This document shows positions 20,408 to 30,599 of a stretch of 34,984 nt of DNA, in pieces. The stretch lies in contig JAJDDM010000151.1 of the NCBI GenBank assembly GCA_029260315.1, forward strand, positions 1 through 34,984, written 5' to 3'. Source of the stretch: Phycisphaerales bacterium. GTDB taxonomy: Bacteria; Planctomycetota; Phycisphaerae; Phycisphaerales; UBA1924. The notes under the pieces are model-generated. The model was not told the origin of the DNA. It worked only from the letters and a program-made list of their open reading frames with translations, and did not search any database. How positions within the stretch are numbered: position 1 is the first letter of the stretch; each line of letters opens with the position of its first letter. The position numbers and the translations under genes are program-made.

Positions 20408-21065
20408 CCTCCCAACCGTTGCTATCGTCGATGACCATGCCATGATGCGGGGAGGCATCCGGTCGATCATCGAGAACAGCGATCGATTCAAGGTCGTCGG
20501 CGAGGCCGAGAGCGGGAGGGAGGCGGCGGAGGTTGCGTCGCGCCTCGCCCCCGATGTCATGCTGATCGACATCGGCATGCCGGGCCTGAACGGCGTCGAA
20601 GCCACTCGCAAAATCCACGCGGCCGATCCCGGCATCGCAATCATCGCCCTCTCGATGCACTCCGATGAGCGTTATGTCTTCGGCATGCTCGACGCGGGAG
20701 CGCGCGGCTACCTCCTCAAGACTTGCGTCGCCGACGAACTGCTCCGCGCAATCTCCGCGGTGCTTCGCAGGCAGATTTACCTCGCGTCCGAGCTCACGCA
20801 TCTATTGGTCCGTCGCATGCACGAGCCCGGGGGGAGCGAGCAACCTGGCCGTGAGCCCGTCGATGTCCTCACGCCGCGTGAGCGGGAAGTTCTCCAACTC
20901 ATCGCAGAGGGCCTCACGAGCAAGGCGATCGGCGCCAAGATCGGCATCGCGCTCAAAACGGTTGAGACCCATCGCGCCAACATCATCCGCAAGCTTGAGA
21001 TCCACTCGATCGCCGAACTGACCAAGTATGCGATCCGTCGGGGCCTGACCGGACTCTCGGAGTGA
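20400..21065 (+). CDS. NarL/FixJ-type response regulator
   Basis: The 221-residue partner of the kinase has a receiver domain with acidic pocket Asp11/Asp12 (AIVDDHAMMRGG), phosphoacceptor Asp57 (MLIDIGMPG), Ser85 and the conserved Lys107 (YLLKT). A LuxR-type helix-turn-helix fills the C-terminus (LTPREREVLQLIAEGLTSKAIGAKIGIALKTVETHRANI..., about 157-205). It should bind DNA as a dimer after phosphorylation. Its targets are not known; nearby candidates are the divergent DUF3309 gene and the following unknown gene. Coupled translation with the kinase is clear from the overlap at 20400-20407. Confidence 0.93.
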   Translation: MPDLPTVAIVDDHAMMRGGIRSIIENSDRFKVVGEAESGREAAEVASRLAPDVMLIDIGMPGLNGVEATRKIHAADPGIAIIALSMHSDERYVFGMLDAGARGYLLKTCVADELLRAISAVLRRQIYLASELTHLLVRRMHEPGGSEQPGREPVDVLTPREREVLQLIAEGLTSKAIGAKIGIALKTVETHRANIIRKLEIHSIAELTKYAIRRGLTGLSE

Positions 21066-21225
21066 CGCCGGCGACGGTCCTAGGGTGTACCGAGTGCCTC
21101 GACTCGGGAGATCACCTGATTCCCATACCACTCTATCTTGCCCATACTACTGCCACTGAGCACTCGATCGCCCGGCTCCCCGCAGAACCGAGTGAACGAG
21201 GGCGCTCTTGGAAGGCAGGGCGGCA

Positions 21226-21852
21226 ATGGCCAATCACAATCTCTCTCCGCTGGCGATCGCTTCTCGCGACCTGGTGGTCCGACTCTCCGATGGGGCGCAT
21301 CCCGCGGACATCGAGGCCGGCTGCCGTGAGTTGCTTCGGGAGAATACGAACGGTCTTGGCTCGATCGATACGCAGATGGTGGATGTAGCCAGCGAGATCG
21401 TCCGCGGCGTGCTCTCTGGCATCGTGTTGCTTCGATCGCCGACGATATCCGCCGCGACCCGGGGCGTTTCCGATTCTGGTACGTCCGGAGAGGCCGGCGA
21501 CGCCTACCGACTGAGCGTCTCTGAGCGAACCTGTCGCGATGTGCGCGATAGCGACGACGCATCGCCATCCGACTACAACGCCGCGCTCGACGGCGCTGCG
21601 CCGGCGGCCCGCATGAGCTCCGAGGAGCTGCGCAAGCGAATCGATAGCAACTCACCGGAAGATCTCTTCACCGCTGATGGCAGCCCAACCGAAAGGAACC
21701 ACACCGTGGCGCACGAATCGAATCCCAAAAACATGGAACAGAAGGGCAAGAACCCGAGCAACAAGGACAGCGCCAAGGATCACCTCAAGAACCCGCCGAG
21801 AGGTTCCGGCCCACAGGCTAAGCCGTCTTCACCGTCCGGCCCCAAGAAATGA
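21226..21852 (+). CDS. Unknown protein with acidic body and Lys-rich tail
   Basis: I do not recognise this 208-residue protein. The ATG at 21226 follows GGAAGGCAGG. The first 140 residues are soluble, helical and acidic (for example EIVRGVLSGIVLLRSP, SDDASPSDYNAALDG). The last 45 are very different: rich in Lys, Asn, Ser and Pro (MEQKGKNPSNKDSAKDHLKN, then PPRGSGPQAKPSS). A GTG at 21706 preceded by GAAAGGA could start a separate 48-residue basic peptide from the same frame. It follows the two-component pair by 160 bases on the same strand and could be in its regulon. No signal peptide or membrane span is seen. Confidence 0.55.
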   Translation: MANHNLSPLAIASRDLVVRLSDGAHPADIEAGCRELLRENTNGLGSIDTQMVDVASEIVRGVLSGIVLLRSPTISAATRGVSDSGTSGEAGDAYRLSVSERTCRDVRDSDDASPSDYNAALDGAAPAARMSSEELRKRIDSNSPEDLFTADGSPTERNHTVAHESNPKNMEQKGKNPSNKDSAKDHLKNPPRGSGPQAKPSSPSGPKK

Positions 21853-22160
21853 TGGGTGTTCGCCCATCACCAGGGTCCATCCACGCCCTGCAACTCTTGG
21901 GCTACTGAAGAACACCGTCCGAGACGCGAGAGCGCCTCGGGCGGGATTGAGGCGTCGGTGATCGGTGGGTCACACGGGACGAAATGAACGAGGAGAGAGC
22001 CCTCAACACTCGACGGGGGGTTGAGGGTATTACTGCGGCGGATCATCGCGAGAGTTGCGAACTTCACGACTGTCGACACACGCCACTCTGACGTTTCATG
22101 GGACGGCTCGTTCTCCAGATTACTGTCACAGCATGCGCCCCGGGATCCATCTTCGAAAGA
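21853..22160. other. Convergent intergenic region
   Basis: The 308 bases hold a hairpin, CCCTCAA (22000-22006) and TTGAGGG (22021-22027), which could end transcription of the plus-strand gene, though no U-tract follows. I see no gene or repeat of the families listed elsewhere. Confidence 0.5.
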
Positions 22161-23066
22161 TCACGGCTCGACGCGCACCCTCCGAATTTCAATCAGATAC
22201 GCCGCCCAGCCATTGGAGTAGCCGCTGAACTCGCGGGGCGAGGAGGTCCCGATCTGGCGGACGGTCAGGCGCGAGCGATCTGGGGCGAGTTTCTCGATTG
22301 TCCACTCGGTGCGGTCGGTGTCGTCACCATCGTGATGCCAGGTGTGGACGAGGCGTCTGCCGGGTTCGAGTTCCAGGATCTCGCCCGGGCCGACGCAGCC
22401 GCACTCCTCGTGGGCGCTCCAGCCGTAGGAGTACTTGCCCCCGACGCGCAGGTCGACCGCCGGGTCGCAGGGAAAATCGGGGTCCTTGCTCAGCCACACC
22501 CGAAGCTGCTCGGGATCGGTCAACGACTCCCAGATGGCGCTGGCGGGGGCGTCGATGTCGATCGAGACTTTGACGTCGCGGGCCGGGCCGGACTCGTAGT
22601 GATCGACCAGAAGGATCGGGGTTCCGGTCTGGACGTAGTGCTCGAGGTTGGCCATCGCGACGCGCCAGAAATCGCGGGCGATCCACGCCGAGACTTCCTC
22701 GCTGTAGGTCGCGATCGGGCCGTCGAGCTTGTGGGTGATGCGCAGCGTCGTCACGCCCTCGCCGGCGGCTTCCAGGTGCATCGAGCAGCGCGTCGGAGCC
22801 CCGCCCCACTTCCAGTTGAACGCGAGCAGCTCGCGATCCTGGATCGCCGTGATGCGCTGGTTGGTCTCGCTCGGCACGCCGTAGTTCGGCGTGTGCTTGC
22901 CCCAGAACCGGTACGCCCCGCCGACGCGCGGCTCAATCTCCGCGTGCTCGGCGAACCAGGTCGCGACCGCTTCTGCACTGGTCAACGCCCTCCAGACCTG
23001 CTCGCGCGAGCCCTTGATCGAGAACGTCTCATCGAACACGTTGGTCCCTTCCAGTTGCGCACTCAT
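22161..23066 (-). CDS. Tandem AHSA1/SRPBCC domain protein
   Basis: The 301-residue protein carries two copies of the AHSA1-type START-like fold. The first (about residues 8-150) opens with FDETFSIKGSREQVWRALTSAEAVATWFAEHAEIEPRVGGAYRFWG. The second (about 165-290) opens with VKVSIDIDAPASAIWESLTDPEQLRVWLSKDPD and contains VGGKYSYGW. Such proteins have a hydrophobic cavity for small ligands or act as Aha1-like cofactors. The ATG at 23066 overlaps the stop of the upstream ArsR gene (ATGA), with AAGGAG before it, so both are made from one transcript. The arsR-AHSA1 pairing is common and suggests regulation by the ArsR protein. The ligand is unknown. Confidence 0.88.
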   Translation of the reverse strand: MSAQLEGTNVFDETFSIKGSREQVWRALTSAEAVATWFAEHAEIEPRVGGAYRFWGKHTPNYGVPSETNQRITAIQDRELLAFNWKWGGAPTRCSMHLEAAGEGVTTLRITHKLDGPIATYSEEVSAWIARDFWRVAMANLEHYVQTGTPILLVDHYESGPARDVKVSIDIDAPASAIWESLTDPEQLRVWLSKDPDFPCDPAVDLRVGGKYSYGWSAHEECGCVGPGEILELEPGRRLVHTWHHDGDDTDRTEWTIEKLAPDRSRLTVRQIGTSSPREFSGYSNGWAAYLIEIRRVRVEP

Positions 23067-23488
23067 GGCGAAGCTCCTTTTCTTGTACCACCGACCTGCC
23101 GACTGTCCGCCCCGGCCTCTCCGGAACGCGATTCGACGTGCTGTTTGATCGCCACGAGCCTGGCGGCCCACATTGTCCGATAACGCTGCATCCAGCGATC
23201 CACTTCCTGCAATGGCTCGGGGTCGATCTCGTACATCCGCTTGCGTCCTTCTTTGCTCACCCGCACCAGGCCCGCGCCCTCGAGGGCCCGCAGATGCCTG
23301 GAGATCGCGGGGCGGGAGATTGAAAAGTCGGCCGCGATCTCGCCGGCGGCACGGGGACCACCCGCCAGGCCGTCCAGGATCGCCCGGCGGGAGGGATCCG
23401 CGATCGCGTCGAAGACCTCGCGGTCGCTGCGGGGGCGGCCTCCCTGGGACGATCCGGGTTCCGGGCTCGCGGGCATATGCGTAACCAT
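23063..23488 (-). CDS. ArsR-family transcriptional regulator
   Basis: The 141-residue protein has a winged helix-turn-helix: FDAIADPSRRAILDGLAGGPRAAGEIAADFSISRPAISRHLRALEGAGLV, then the wing RVSKEGRKRMYEID. No Cys pair of the metal-sensing type is seen, which fits the AHSA1-associated subgroup. Two starts are possible: ATG at 23488 and ATG at 23476, neither with a ribosome site. A strong promoter (23497-23524) would start transcription at about 23488-23490, so the mRNA is probably leaderless with the start at 23488. A palindromic operator candidate overlaps promoter and start codon, pointing to autorepression. Its stop overlaps the AHSA1 start by four bases. Confidence 0.87.
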   Translation of the reverse strand: MVTHMPASPEPGSSQGGRPRSDREVFDAIADPSRRAILDGLAGGPRAAGEIAADFSISRPAISRHLRALEGAGLVRVSKEGRKRMYEIDPEPLQEVDRWMQRYRTMWAARLVAIKQHVESRSGEAGADSRQVGGTRKGASP

Positions 23489-23500
23489 TACGTTACATAT
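23475..23500. promoter_or_regulatory. Candidate ArsR operator
   Basis: The inverted repeat ATAT-GC-GTAAC...GTTAC-ATAT (halves at 23475-23485 and 23492-23500, with an extra GC in one half) covers the -10 box, the predicted transcription start and the ATG. This is the position expected of an autorepressor site. Confidence 0.6.
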
Positions 23501-23524
23501 TACCGACCGGCGAACCCGTGTCAA
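23497..23524 (-). promoter_or_regulatory. Strong promoter of the arsR-AHSA1 operon
   Basis: On the minus strand a perfect TTGACA (23519-23524) and TAATAT (23497-23502, 4/6) are 16 nt apart. The predicted start of transcription coincides with the ATG at 23488, give or take two bases. Confidence 0.7.
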
Positions 23525-23595
23525 GGGACTTGGCGTAAGAATCACGCTCGCGGCGATCGCGGCACGGGCCGATGATCCGCGTGGAGGAGCCGGGC

Positions 23596-25425
<1,830 letters not shown>

Positions 25426-25481
25426 ATCGTGCGACGGACCTCTGCGTGGAGATGCAGTGCGAGAGCCGCTTGAAGGACAAC

Positions 25482-25517
25482 ACAGAGCCGCGAGCGCAAG
25501 CTCGCGATTAGGCTCTG
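25482..25517. repeat. Hairpin at the left junction of the IS element
   Basis: CAGAGCC (25482 on) and GGCTCTG (25511-25517) pair around an inner palindrome GCGAGC-gcaa-GCTCGC. It includes the first bases of the IS. A related sequence, GAGCTTGCGCTCGACGGCTC, occurs on the right side (26579-26598). Confidence 0.5.
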
Positions 25518-26453
25518 CCTGACGGATCGTCCGCTCGTCGCGTGTTCGGCGCCAATGGTGTGAACTGCAACAGCGGGGTGTCTTGGGCCGATGGGCGCAT
25601 CGTCGCGGAGCGACGATGGAGGCCCACGGATGGGACGAGGCGACCTGAGCGATGCGCGATGGGATCTGATTCAAGGGACTGATGCCAGAGCGGGGGCGTG
25701 CCGGGAGGTGGAACGATCACCGCACGACGGCCGACGGGATGCTGTGGATCCTGCGCACCGGCGCGCCCTGCCCGAGCGCTACGGCAAGTGCAAGAGCGTG
25801 TACGACCGCTTCAACCGCCGGCAAAGGGAGGGCATGTACCAGCGCATCCTGAGGGCCCTGCGCATCCGTTTGGACAAGAAAGGCAAGATCGACTGGGATC
25901 TGGTGGACGGATCGAACGTGCGGGCGTCTCGGGCCGCGGCTGGGGCGGGGAAAAAAGGGGCGCAACAGAGCCGAAAGACCGCGCATTGGGCCGCTCGCCC
26001 GGCGGGTGGGGATCAGAGTTCCACCTGGTCACTGACGGTCACGCCCTTGCCCCGGCCGCCGTCGCCAGCGCCGGGCAGACGCACGAGTCCACGCGCTTGG
26101 CCGAGGTGATGGAGAAGGTGCGGCCGCCGCGCCGGATCGGATGGCCGCTCAAGGCCGCCGGAGACAAGGGCCGCAGCTACCCCGGAGTTCGGCGCCGGCT
26201 GAGGCGGCGGCGCATCGGGGCGGTGATCCCGCAGCGGAACGACCAGATCAAGCACGACGGCCGCTTGCGTCTGGACAAGCGGACCTACCGCAAGCGTGCG
26301 CGCGTCGAGAACAGCGTCGGCCGGCTCAAGGAGAACCGACGCATCGGCACACGATACGACAAGCTCGCGGTCAACTTCCAGGCCTTCCTTGGCCCGCCGA
26401 TCATCCGCCGATACCTCCGACTGCTGGCCCCGCACGATCCGTCAGACACTACC
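25511..26453 (+). mobile_element. IS5-family insertion sequence, inactive
   Basis: The 943-bp element is bounded by 19-bp inverted repeats, GGCTCTGCCTGACGGATCG on the left and GGTAGTGTCTGACGGATCG on the right (complement), matching at 15 of 19. It is flanked by a TA duplication (25509-25510 and 26454-26455), as in the IS427 group of IS5. It carries one transposase gene disrupted by frameshifts, so it is probably immobile unless supplied with transposase in trans. Confidence 0.8.
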
Positions 26454-26456
26454 TAG
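25630..26456 (+). pseudogene. IS5-type transposase, frameshifted
   Basis: Fragments of an IS5-family DDE transposase can be read in order but in changing frames. They are GRGDLSDARWDLIQG (from 25630), then MPERGRAGRWNDHRTTADGMLWILRTGAP in another frame, then PERYGKCKSVYDRFNRRQREGMYQRILRALRI and DGSNVRASRAAAGAGKKG in the first frame again. Last come LGRSPGGWGSEFHLVTDGHALAP, AAGDKGRSYPGVRRRLRRRRIGAVIPQRND and ENSVGRLKENRRIGTRYDKLAVNFQAF in the third. At least three shifts are needed. The last frame ends in a TAG made partly of the TA target duplication. Intact relatives are about 250-280 residues. Confidence 0.82.
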
Positions 26457-26681
26457 GCGTCGAGCCACCGCGCTGGTCGGCTTCGTCGTGCGGGACCGAG
26501 CAGTTGAGTTGCACAAGCCTGTGTTCGATCAAGCCTGGAGCGACGGACCAACCACATAGAGTCGTGCGTCAAACCGTGAGCTTGCGCTCGACGGCTCCGT
26601 AACAATGTCGGTCCGTTGCCCTCAGGGATGCCGTCGTTCTCGGAAGTCTTCGAGCGAAGGCCACGCGATCGAGAGTCGCGC
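26454..26681. other. Spacer between IS and membrane protein gene
   Basis: No gene is seen in these 228 bases. The region contains the R7-like sequence at 26635-26668 and a GCTTGCGCTCGACGGCTC stretch similar to the left flank of the IS. Short frames here have no support. Confidence 0.5.
26635..26668. repeat. Repeat R7, copy 2 (degenerate)
   Basis: GTCTTCGAGCGAAGGCCACG (26646-26665) is the exact complement of 14441-14460. The flanking GTTCTCGGA is a worn version of the other copies. It sits 14 bases beyond the stop of the minus-strand membrane protein gene. Confidence 0.7.
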
Positions 26682-27917
26682 CTACAACCGGTTCGGAGCC
26701 CGAAGCAAACGCCGAAGGAGGGCGATGGACATCTCGGTCGCCGCGGCTCCGAGCAGCAGACCGACAATGACGGCGGTCGCCGCGGGCGAATCGGTATCGA
26801 GGGCATCCGAGGCGACGAGGACGACCAGAAGCATGGCCTGGGTGAGCGAGACGCCCAGAGCGTGGCTCTCGAGCCAGATCATGGTGGCCTGAGCGTGCTG
26901 GCGCGGCGTGCCGAAGAGTTTCAGCGCGAGGTTCGCGCCGAGGTAGTGCCCGCTGCCGGCAAGCGAGACGGCCAGGAACACGAACGTGAGCGTGCGCCAC
27001 GAGTTGGATATGAGGCGAGGATCGATCTCGCTCATGAGGTACGCGGTGAGCGGCGCGGCGCAGAGCCAGAGGACGGCTCCGCGCGCGGCACGCCGGCGCA
27101 AACGGGTCGATCGCACGCGCCCGCGGAGCAGCCCGCCGAAGAACACGCCGCCGACGGGCAACAGGATTGCGGCGCTGGCGGCGGCGTCGGTCGCGAGGAT
27201 CAGGACCATCATGCAAGCGACGAAGGCGAAGACGTTGATGGCGTTGGCAGCGATACGACGCCCCTCGACGCCGATCCAGCGCATGGGGAGGTGGGTGAAC
27301 GCCGAGCCCGCGGCGGTCGCGGCGCCGATCAGGAGGGAGGTCGCCCGATCGAGCTTGAGCAGCCAGGCGACGAGCACGCCGGTCGCCAGCATCGTGATGA
27401 GCGCCACCAGAAGCCCCGCACCGATCGCCGGCTGGACCTCGCGCAGGTCCAGAGCCCTCGGCCTGCGCCGGCGGGCGAGGGCCGAGGCGAGGAAGAACGA
27501 GAACCCGACGAGCCCTGCCGCGATGAGGCGGCTGGGCTCGCGGTGGCGGGCGAGAGCAAGCTGGACGGCCTCGCGCAGGGGCTCGCGCTCCATGGCGTGG
27601 GCCCGCTGGTGCTCCTCGATCGCCTCGGGGCTTACGCCGGTGGTCCGCAAGGCGATCAGGTCGCGCTGGTGGGCGCGGTCCAGCTCGGCGAGTTCGGCGC
27701 GGGCGTCGGCCGCGCCGACGTGGATCGACTCGAACAGGTCCGGTCGCACGGAGCCGAAGACGAGCGGCCCGACGAGGACGCCCGCGAGGATCCCGCCGGT
27801 GATCGACGCCGCGGGGGCGCGCCCGGGCAGGCCCGCCGCTCGCAGCAGCATGGCAAACGCTGGAGCGATGAGCAGCAGAATGCCGAATCGGGTGATTGCC
27901 GCGCTGAGTGGGTCCAC
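26682..27917 (-). CDS. Multi-spanning membrane protein, probable CPA-type cation/proton antiporter
   Basis: The 411-residue protein has about ten hydrophobic spans. The N-terminal GGILAGVLVGPLVFG resembles the opening of Kef/CPA2 antiporters (GYLLAGILLGP-like), followed by a long charged insert (residues about 65-130, Glu/Arg/Ala-rich) and later spans such as LLVALITMLATGVLVAWLLK and INVFAFVACMMVLILATDA. The substrate ion is not known and the ND motif of true antiporters is not clearly seen, so a looser relative is possible. The start is a GTG at 27917 (MDPLSAAITRFG). It diverges from the GNAT gene, 33 bases apart. Confidence 0.65.
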   Translation of the reverse strand: MDPLSAAITRFGILLLIAPAFAMLLRAAGLPGRAPAASITGGILAGVLVGPLVFGSVRPDLFESIHVGAADARAELAELDRAHQRDLIALRTTGVSPEAIEEHQRAHAMEREPLREAVQLALARHREPSRLIAAGLVGFSFFLASALARRRRPRALDLREVQPAIGAGLLVALITMLATGVLVAWLLKLDRATSLLIGAATAAGSAFTHLPMRWIGVEGRRIAANAINVFAFVACMMVLILATDAAASAAILLPVGGVFFGGLLRGRVRSTRLRRRAARGAVLWLCAAPLTAYLMSEIDPRLISNSWRTLTFVFLAVSLAGSGHYLGANLALKLFGTPRQHAQATMIWLESHALGVSLTQAMLLVVLVASDALDTDSPAATAVIVGLLLGAAATEMSIALLRRLLRAPNRL

Positions 27918-27950
27918 GGGCGGACTCTAGCGTGTCGCAGGAGGCGGTCG

Positions 27951-28589
27951 GTGACGCAGCGCGAGACGACATCCAAAGCCCACCACGCATTGAGCCCGTC
28001 CCGCCCGGTTCGCGTGGAGTCGCCGGCAGCCGGCGAGCGGCTCACCCTGCGGCAGTGGCAGGAGGATGATCGCGAGGCGTTGCTGGCGATATTCGCGCGC
28101 AGCCGGGCGCATTTCGATCGGTACTCGCCGCTGCATCATCCGGGTGAAAACGACTCGCGGACGTTCGAGCGGCAACTGCGTCTGGCCCGCACGGGTGATG
28201 AGAGTTTGAGTGGTTGCCGACGCCTCGCGGTGCTCGACGACGGCACGATTGTCGGGGCGTTCAACCTCAACCAGATCTCGCGCGGGCTCATCTTTGAGGC
28301 GGACGCCAACTGGTGGGTGGATGCCGCCCAATGCGGGCGGGGCTTTGGCACCGCCGGCGTGCGGATGCTGCTGGACCATGCCTTGGACGATCTGCCCGAG
28401 GGCCTTGGATTGCACCGCGTGACCTGCGGCATCGTCCCCGAGCACGCCGCGAGCGAGCGGATCGCACGACGGACGGGCTTCGCGCGACAGGAGGGCATCA
28501 CGAGCCACTTGCAGATCGGCGATCAGTGGGTTCGGCACGCGGTGTACGTCGCGACGCACGAGTCGGTCGCGGCACGATCAGCCGCCTGA
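27951..28589 (+). CDS. GNAT-family N-acetyltransferase
   Basis: The 212-residue protein shows the RimJ/RimL-like GNAT pattern: LTLRQWQEDDREALLAIF near the start, the central strand RLAVLDDGTIVGAFNLN, and acetyl-CoA loop QCGRGFGTAG (residues 127-136) followed by HRVTCGIVPEHAASERIARRTGF. It should transfer an acetyl group to an amine, possibly a ribosomal protein N-terminus; the acceptor is not determined. The GTG at 27951 follows CAGGAGG by seven bases; the frame is open far upstream but has no ribosome site or family match there. The gene end overlaps the end of the convergent TolC-type gene by twelve bases. Confidence 0.85.
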   Translation: MTQRETTSKAHHALSPSRPVRVESPAAGERLTLRQWQEDDREALLAIFARSRAHFDRYSPLHHPGENDSRTFERQLRLARTGDESLSGCRRLAVLDDGTIVGAFNLNQISRGLIFEADANWWVDAAQCGRGFGTAGVRMLLDHALDDLPEGLGLHRVTCGIVPEHAASERIARRTGFARQEGITSHLQIGDQWVRHAVYVATHESVAARSAA

Positions 28590-30383
28590 GCCGTCGCCGG
28601 GGTCGGATGGATCGCCCGGATCGACGGCGGGGGCATCTCCCGGCGGATCCTCGTCGATGTCGCCGCCCATGCCGGCGAGCGGCTGGAGCTGGCCGTTGAG
28701 GCCCACACGGAGCTGGCCGGTCTGGAGCAGGTAGTCGAGGATGGCGCTGCGCAGGTCGGCGATGGCGTCGTCGCGGGCGTTGCGGGCGTCGAGCAGGTCA
28801 TTGGTGGTGTCCAGGAACTCCTGGGCGGTTACCCCGGCGGGGTCGATCTCCTGTTCTTCGAGGCGCTTCTCGGCGATCTGGACCTGGATCTGGGCGAGTT
28901 CAAGGCGGAACTTCGCGAGTTCGATGGCGCGCAACGCCGAGCGCGCGTCGATGATGATCGAGTCGCGGAACCGCTCGTAGTCGCGGATCGAACGCTCCAT
29001 CCCGATCATGCTCTGGCGCAGGCGCAGGGCCTCGTTCTTGCGATCGAGCGGGAGGCTGAGCGTTGCGCCGACGGAGAAATCGATGTCGCCGGGGTCGAAG
29101 TTCAGTTCGCCGACGTCGAGGTCGCCATCGGTCGGGAGCGAGACGTTGCCGGTGAGGTCGAGGTCGGGGAGCAGCTCGTTGCGCGCGTTGAGCACGTCGC
29201 GCCGGGCGTCGTCGAGGCGGTCGCGCTGGTTCTGGAGATCCAGGCGATACGAGAGCGCACGCCGGGCGGCTTCATCCTGCTGGATCTCCGGCTCGGGCAG
29301 ATCCAGCTCCAGCGGCTGGATATCGATCGGCGTTCGCGGATCGAGGCCGAGGCGTACCAGGAATCGCTCGATCTGGAGGACATATTGCTGGTTCTGGCTG
29401 GCGAGATTGGACTGGGCGTTGCGCAGGCCGTTCTCGGAGATCGCCCGCTGGAAGGGTCGCACCTCACCAGCCTCGACGAGCTGGGTCGTCCGCTCGAGGT
29501 CACGGGCCTGGCTCTTGATCTGCTCGCCCTGGCTCTCGATGCGGGCCTGGGTCTGGAGCAACGAGAAGTAGTCGTTGGCGATATCGACCAGGAACTCGCG
29601 CCGGAAGCGTTCGAAGTCGCGTGCCGCGTACACAAGATCGCGCTCGGCCTGGATCAGGCTCTCGCGAGCGACCATGCCGGCGCCGCGCAGCAGGGGGACG
29701 TTGCCGCTGAGCACGATCCGCGAGCTCTGGGTGTACTCCTCGCTGACGCGATTGCGCAGGTCCTGGGCGGCCTGCCAGACCCAGCGGGCCTCGACATCCC
29801 CGCCGTAGGGCAGGCGCTTGGTGATGCGCAGCGTGTTGATGAGATCCAGCGCGGTGTCGAACGCGCCATCCTCGGCGTTGCCGCTGAGCGTCGCCGAGGT
29901 GTCATTGAAGAACCGCGGGCTCCAGAGGTGGCGCTCGATGAGCAGGCGGATGGCGCTGAGGATGTAGTCTTCTTCCGCGGAGCGGTACTCGCGGCTGTGG
30001 CGCTGAGCGAGCGAAAGGGCCTCGTTGATCCCGATCGCAAGACGGTCCGTCACGCCAATGCTGAGCGCTTCTGCGGTGTACCTCGTCAGGCGGTCGGCGA
30101 CGCTGCGGTCGGCGCGGGCTTGGTCGAAGTCGATCTCGCCCGCCGGGGGGTTGATCGTCCGCACGTTCGTGTTCGAGAGGGCCCCGCGATCCAGCTCGCC
30201 CCGCTCGGAGCCGATGCGTTGCGGCCAGGAGTTCCCGCCGAGGATGCTGGTCCGTTCTTCCAGCAGGGCGCGGGTCTGGTCGTCGATGGCCCGCATGCTC
30301 GGGGCGCACGCGCCGAGTGTCCAGAGGGCCAGCACGACCAGGGAAGTGGCGAGATTGGGCGTTCGGGTGCTCGCCTTGGACAA
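28578..30383 (-). CDS. TolC-family outer membrane lipoprotein
   Basis: The 601-residue protein begins with a lipoprotein signal (LATSLVVLALWTLGAC, Cys about 26). It then has the long alpha-helical hairpins of outer membrane efflux proteins: REFLVDIANDYFSLLQTQARI, RPFQRAISENGLRNAQSNLASQNQQY and RSALRAIELAKFRLELAQIQVQIAEKRLEEQE, plus the beta-strand pattern FSVGATLSLPLD. It should form a trimeric outer membrane channel for a type I secretion or efflux system, but no adaptor or pump gene is next to it. The tail is Asp/Gly/Pro-rich and ends GSGG. Start is a TTG at 30383 with GGAGA seven bases before it. The RSALRA here is a chance match, not repeat R2. Confidence 0.87.
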   Translation of the reverse strand: MSKASTRTPNLATSLVVLALWTLGACAPSMRAIDDQTRALLEERTSILGGNSWPQRIGSERGELDRGALSNTNVRTINPPAGEIDFDQARADRSVADRLTRYTAEALSIGVTDRLAIGINEALSLAQRHSREYRSAEEDYILSAIRLLIERHLWSPRFFNDTSATLSGNAEDGAFDTALDLINTLRITKRLPYGGDVEARWVWQAAQDLRNRVSEEYTQSSRIVLSGNVPLLRGAGMVARESLIQAERDLVYAARDFERFRREFLVDIANDYFSLLQTQARIESQGEQIKSQARDLERTTQLVEAGEVRPFQRAISENGLRNAQSNLASQNQQYVLQIERFLVRLGLDPRTPIDIQPLELDLPEPEIQQDEAARRALSYRLDLQNQRDRLDDARRDVLNARNELLPDLDLTGNVSLPTDGDLDVGELNFDPGDIDFSVGATLSLPLDRKNEALRLRQSMIGMERSIRDYERFRDSIIIDARSALRAIELAKFRLELAQIQVQIAEKRLEEQEIDPAGVTAQEFLDTTNDLLDARNARDDAIADLRSAILDYLLQTGQLRVGLNGQLQPLAGMGGDIDEDPPGDAPAVDPGDPSDPGDGSGG

Positions 30384-30470
30384 AGAGCGGTCTCCGCAAG
30401 AGGGAGCGAAGTCTACCGCTCACACCCGTCCGCGTTGCGAACGAATCCTCTCGCGCAGGGGCCTGAAACA

Positions 30471-30499
30471 TTGTCATTTTGCGAGGGGCCTCCTATCCT
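30471..30499 (+). promoter_or_regulatory. Candidate promoter of the GH35-like gene
   Basis: TTGTCA (30471-30476) and TATCCT (30494-30499) are 17 nt apart. Transcription would start near 30506, leaving about 94 nt before the ATG at 30600. Confidence 0.5.
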
Positions 30500-30599
30500 A
30501 GTGGTTCCTCCGAATCGGCGCCGTTTCTTCGGTGTTTATTAGGTTCTAGATCGCTCTTTGATAGGAGCGAGCAACTTTTCCATCCGCGAGAGGAGCCCG

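Noticed and set aside
26616-27950. Long N-terminal extension of the GNAT frame
   Set aside because: This part is antisense to the membrane protein gene and lacks motifs; the GTG at 27951 has a ribosome site and gives a normal GNAT length.
28900-28960. RSALRA in the TolC-type protein as another R2 insert
   Set aside because: The DNA there lacks the GTAGATCGGCTC arms and the inverted partner; the residues are part of a normal helix.
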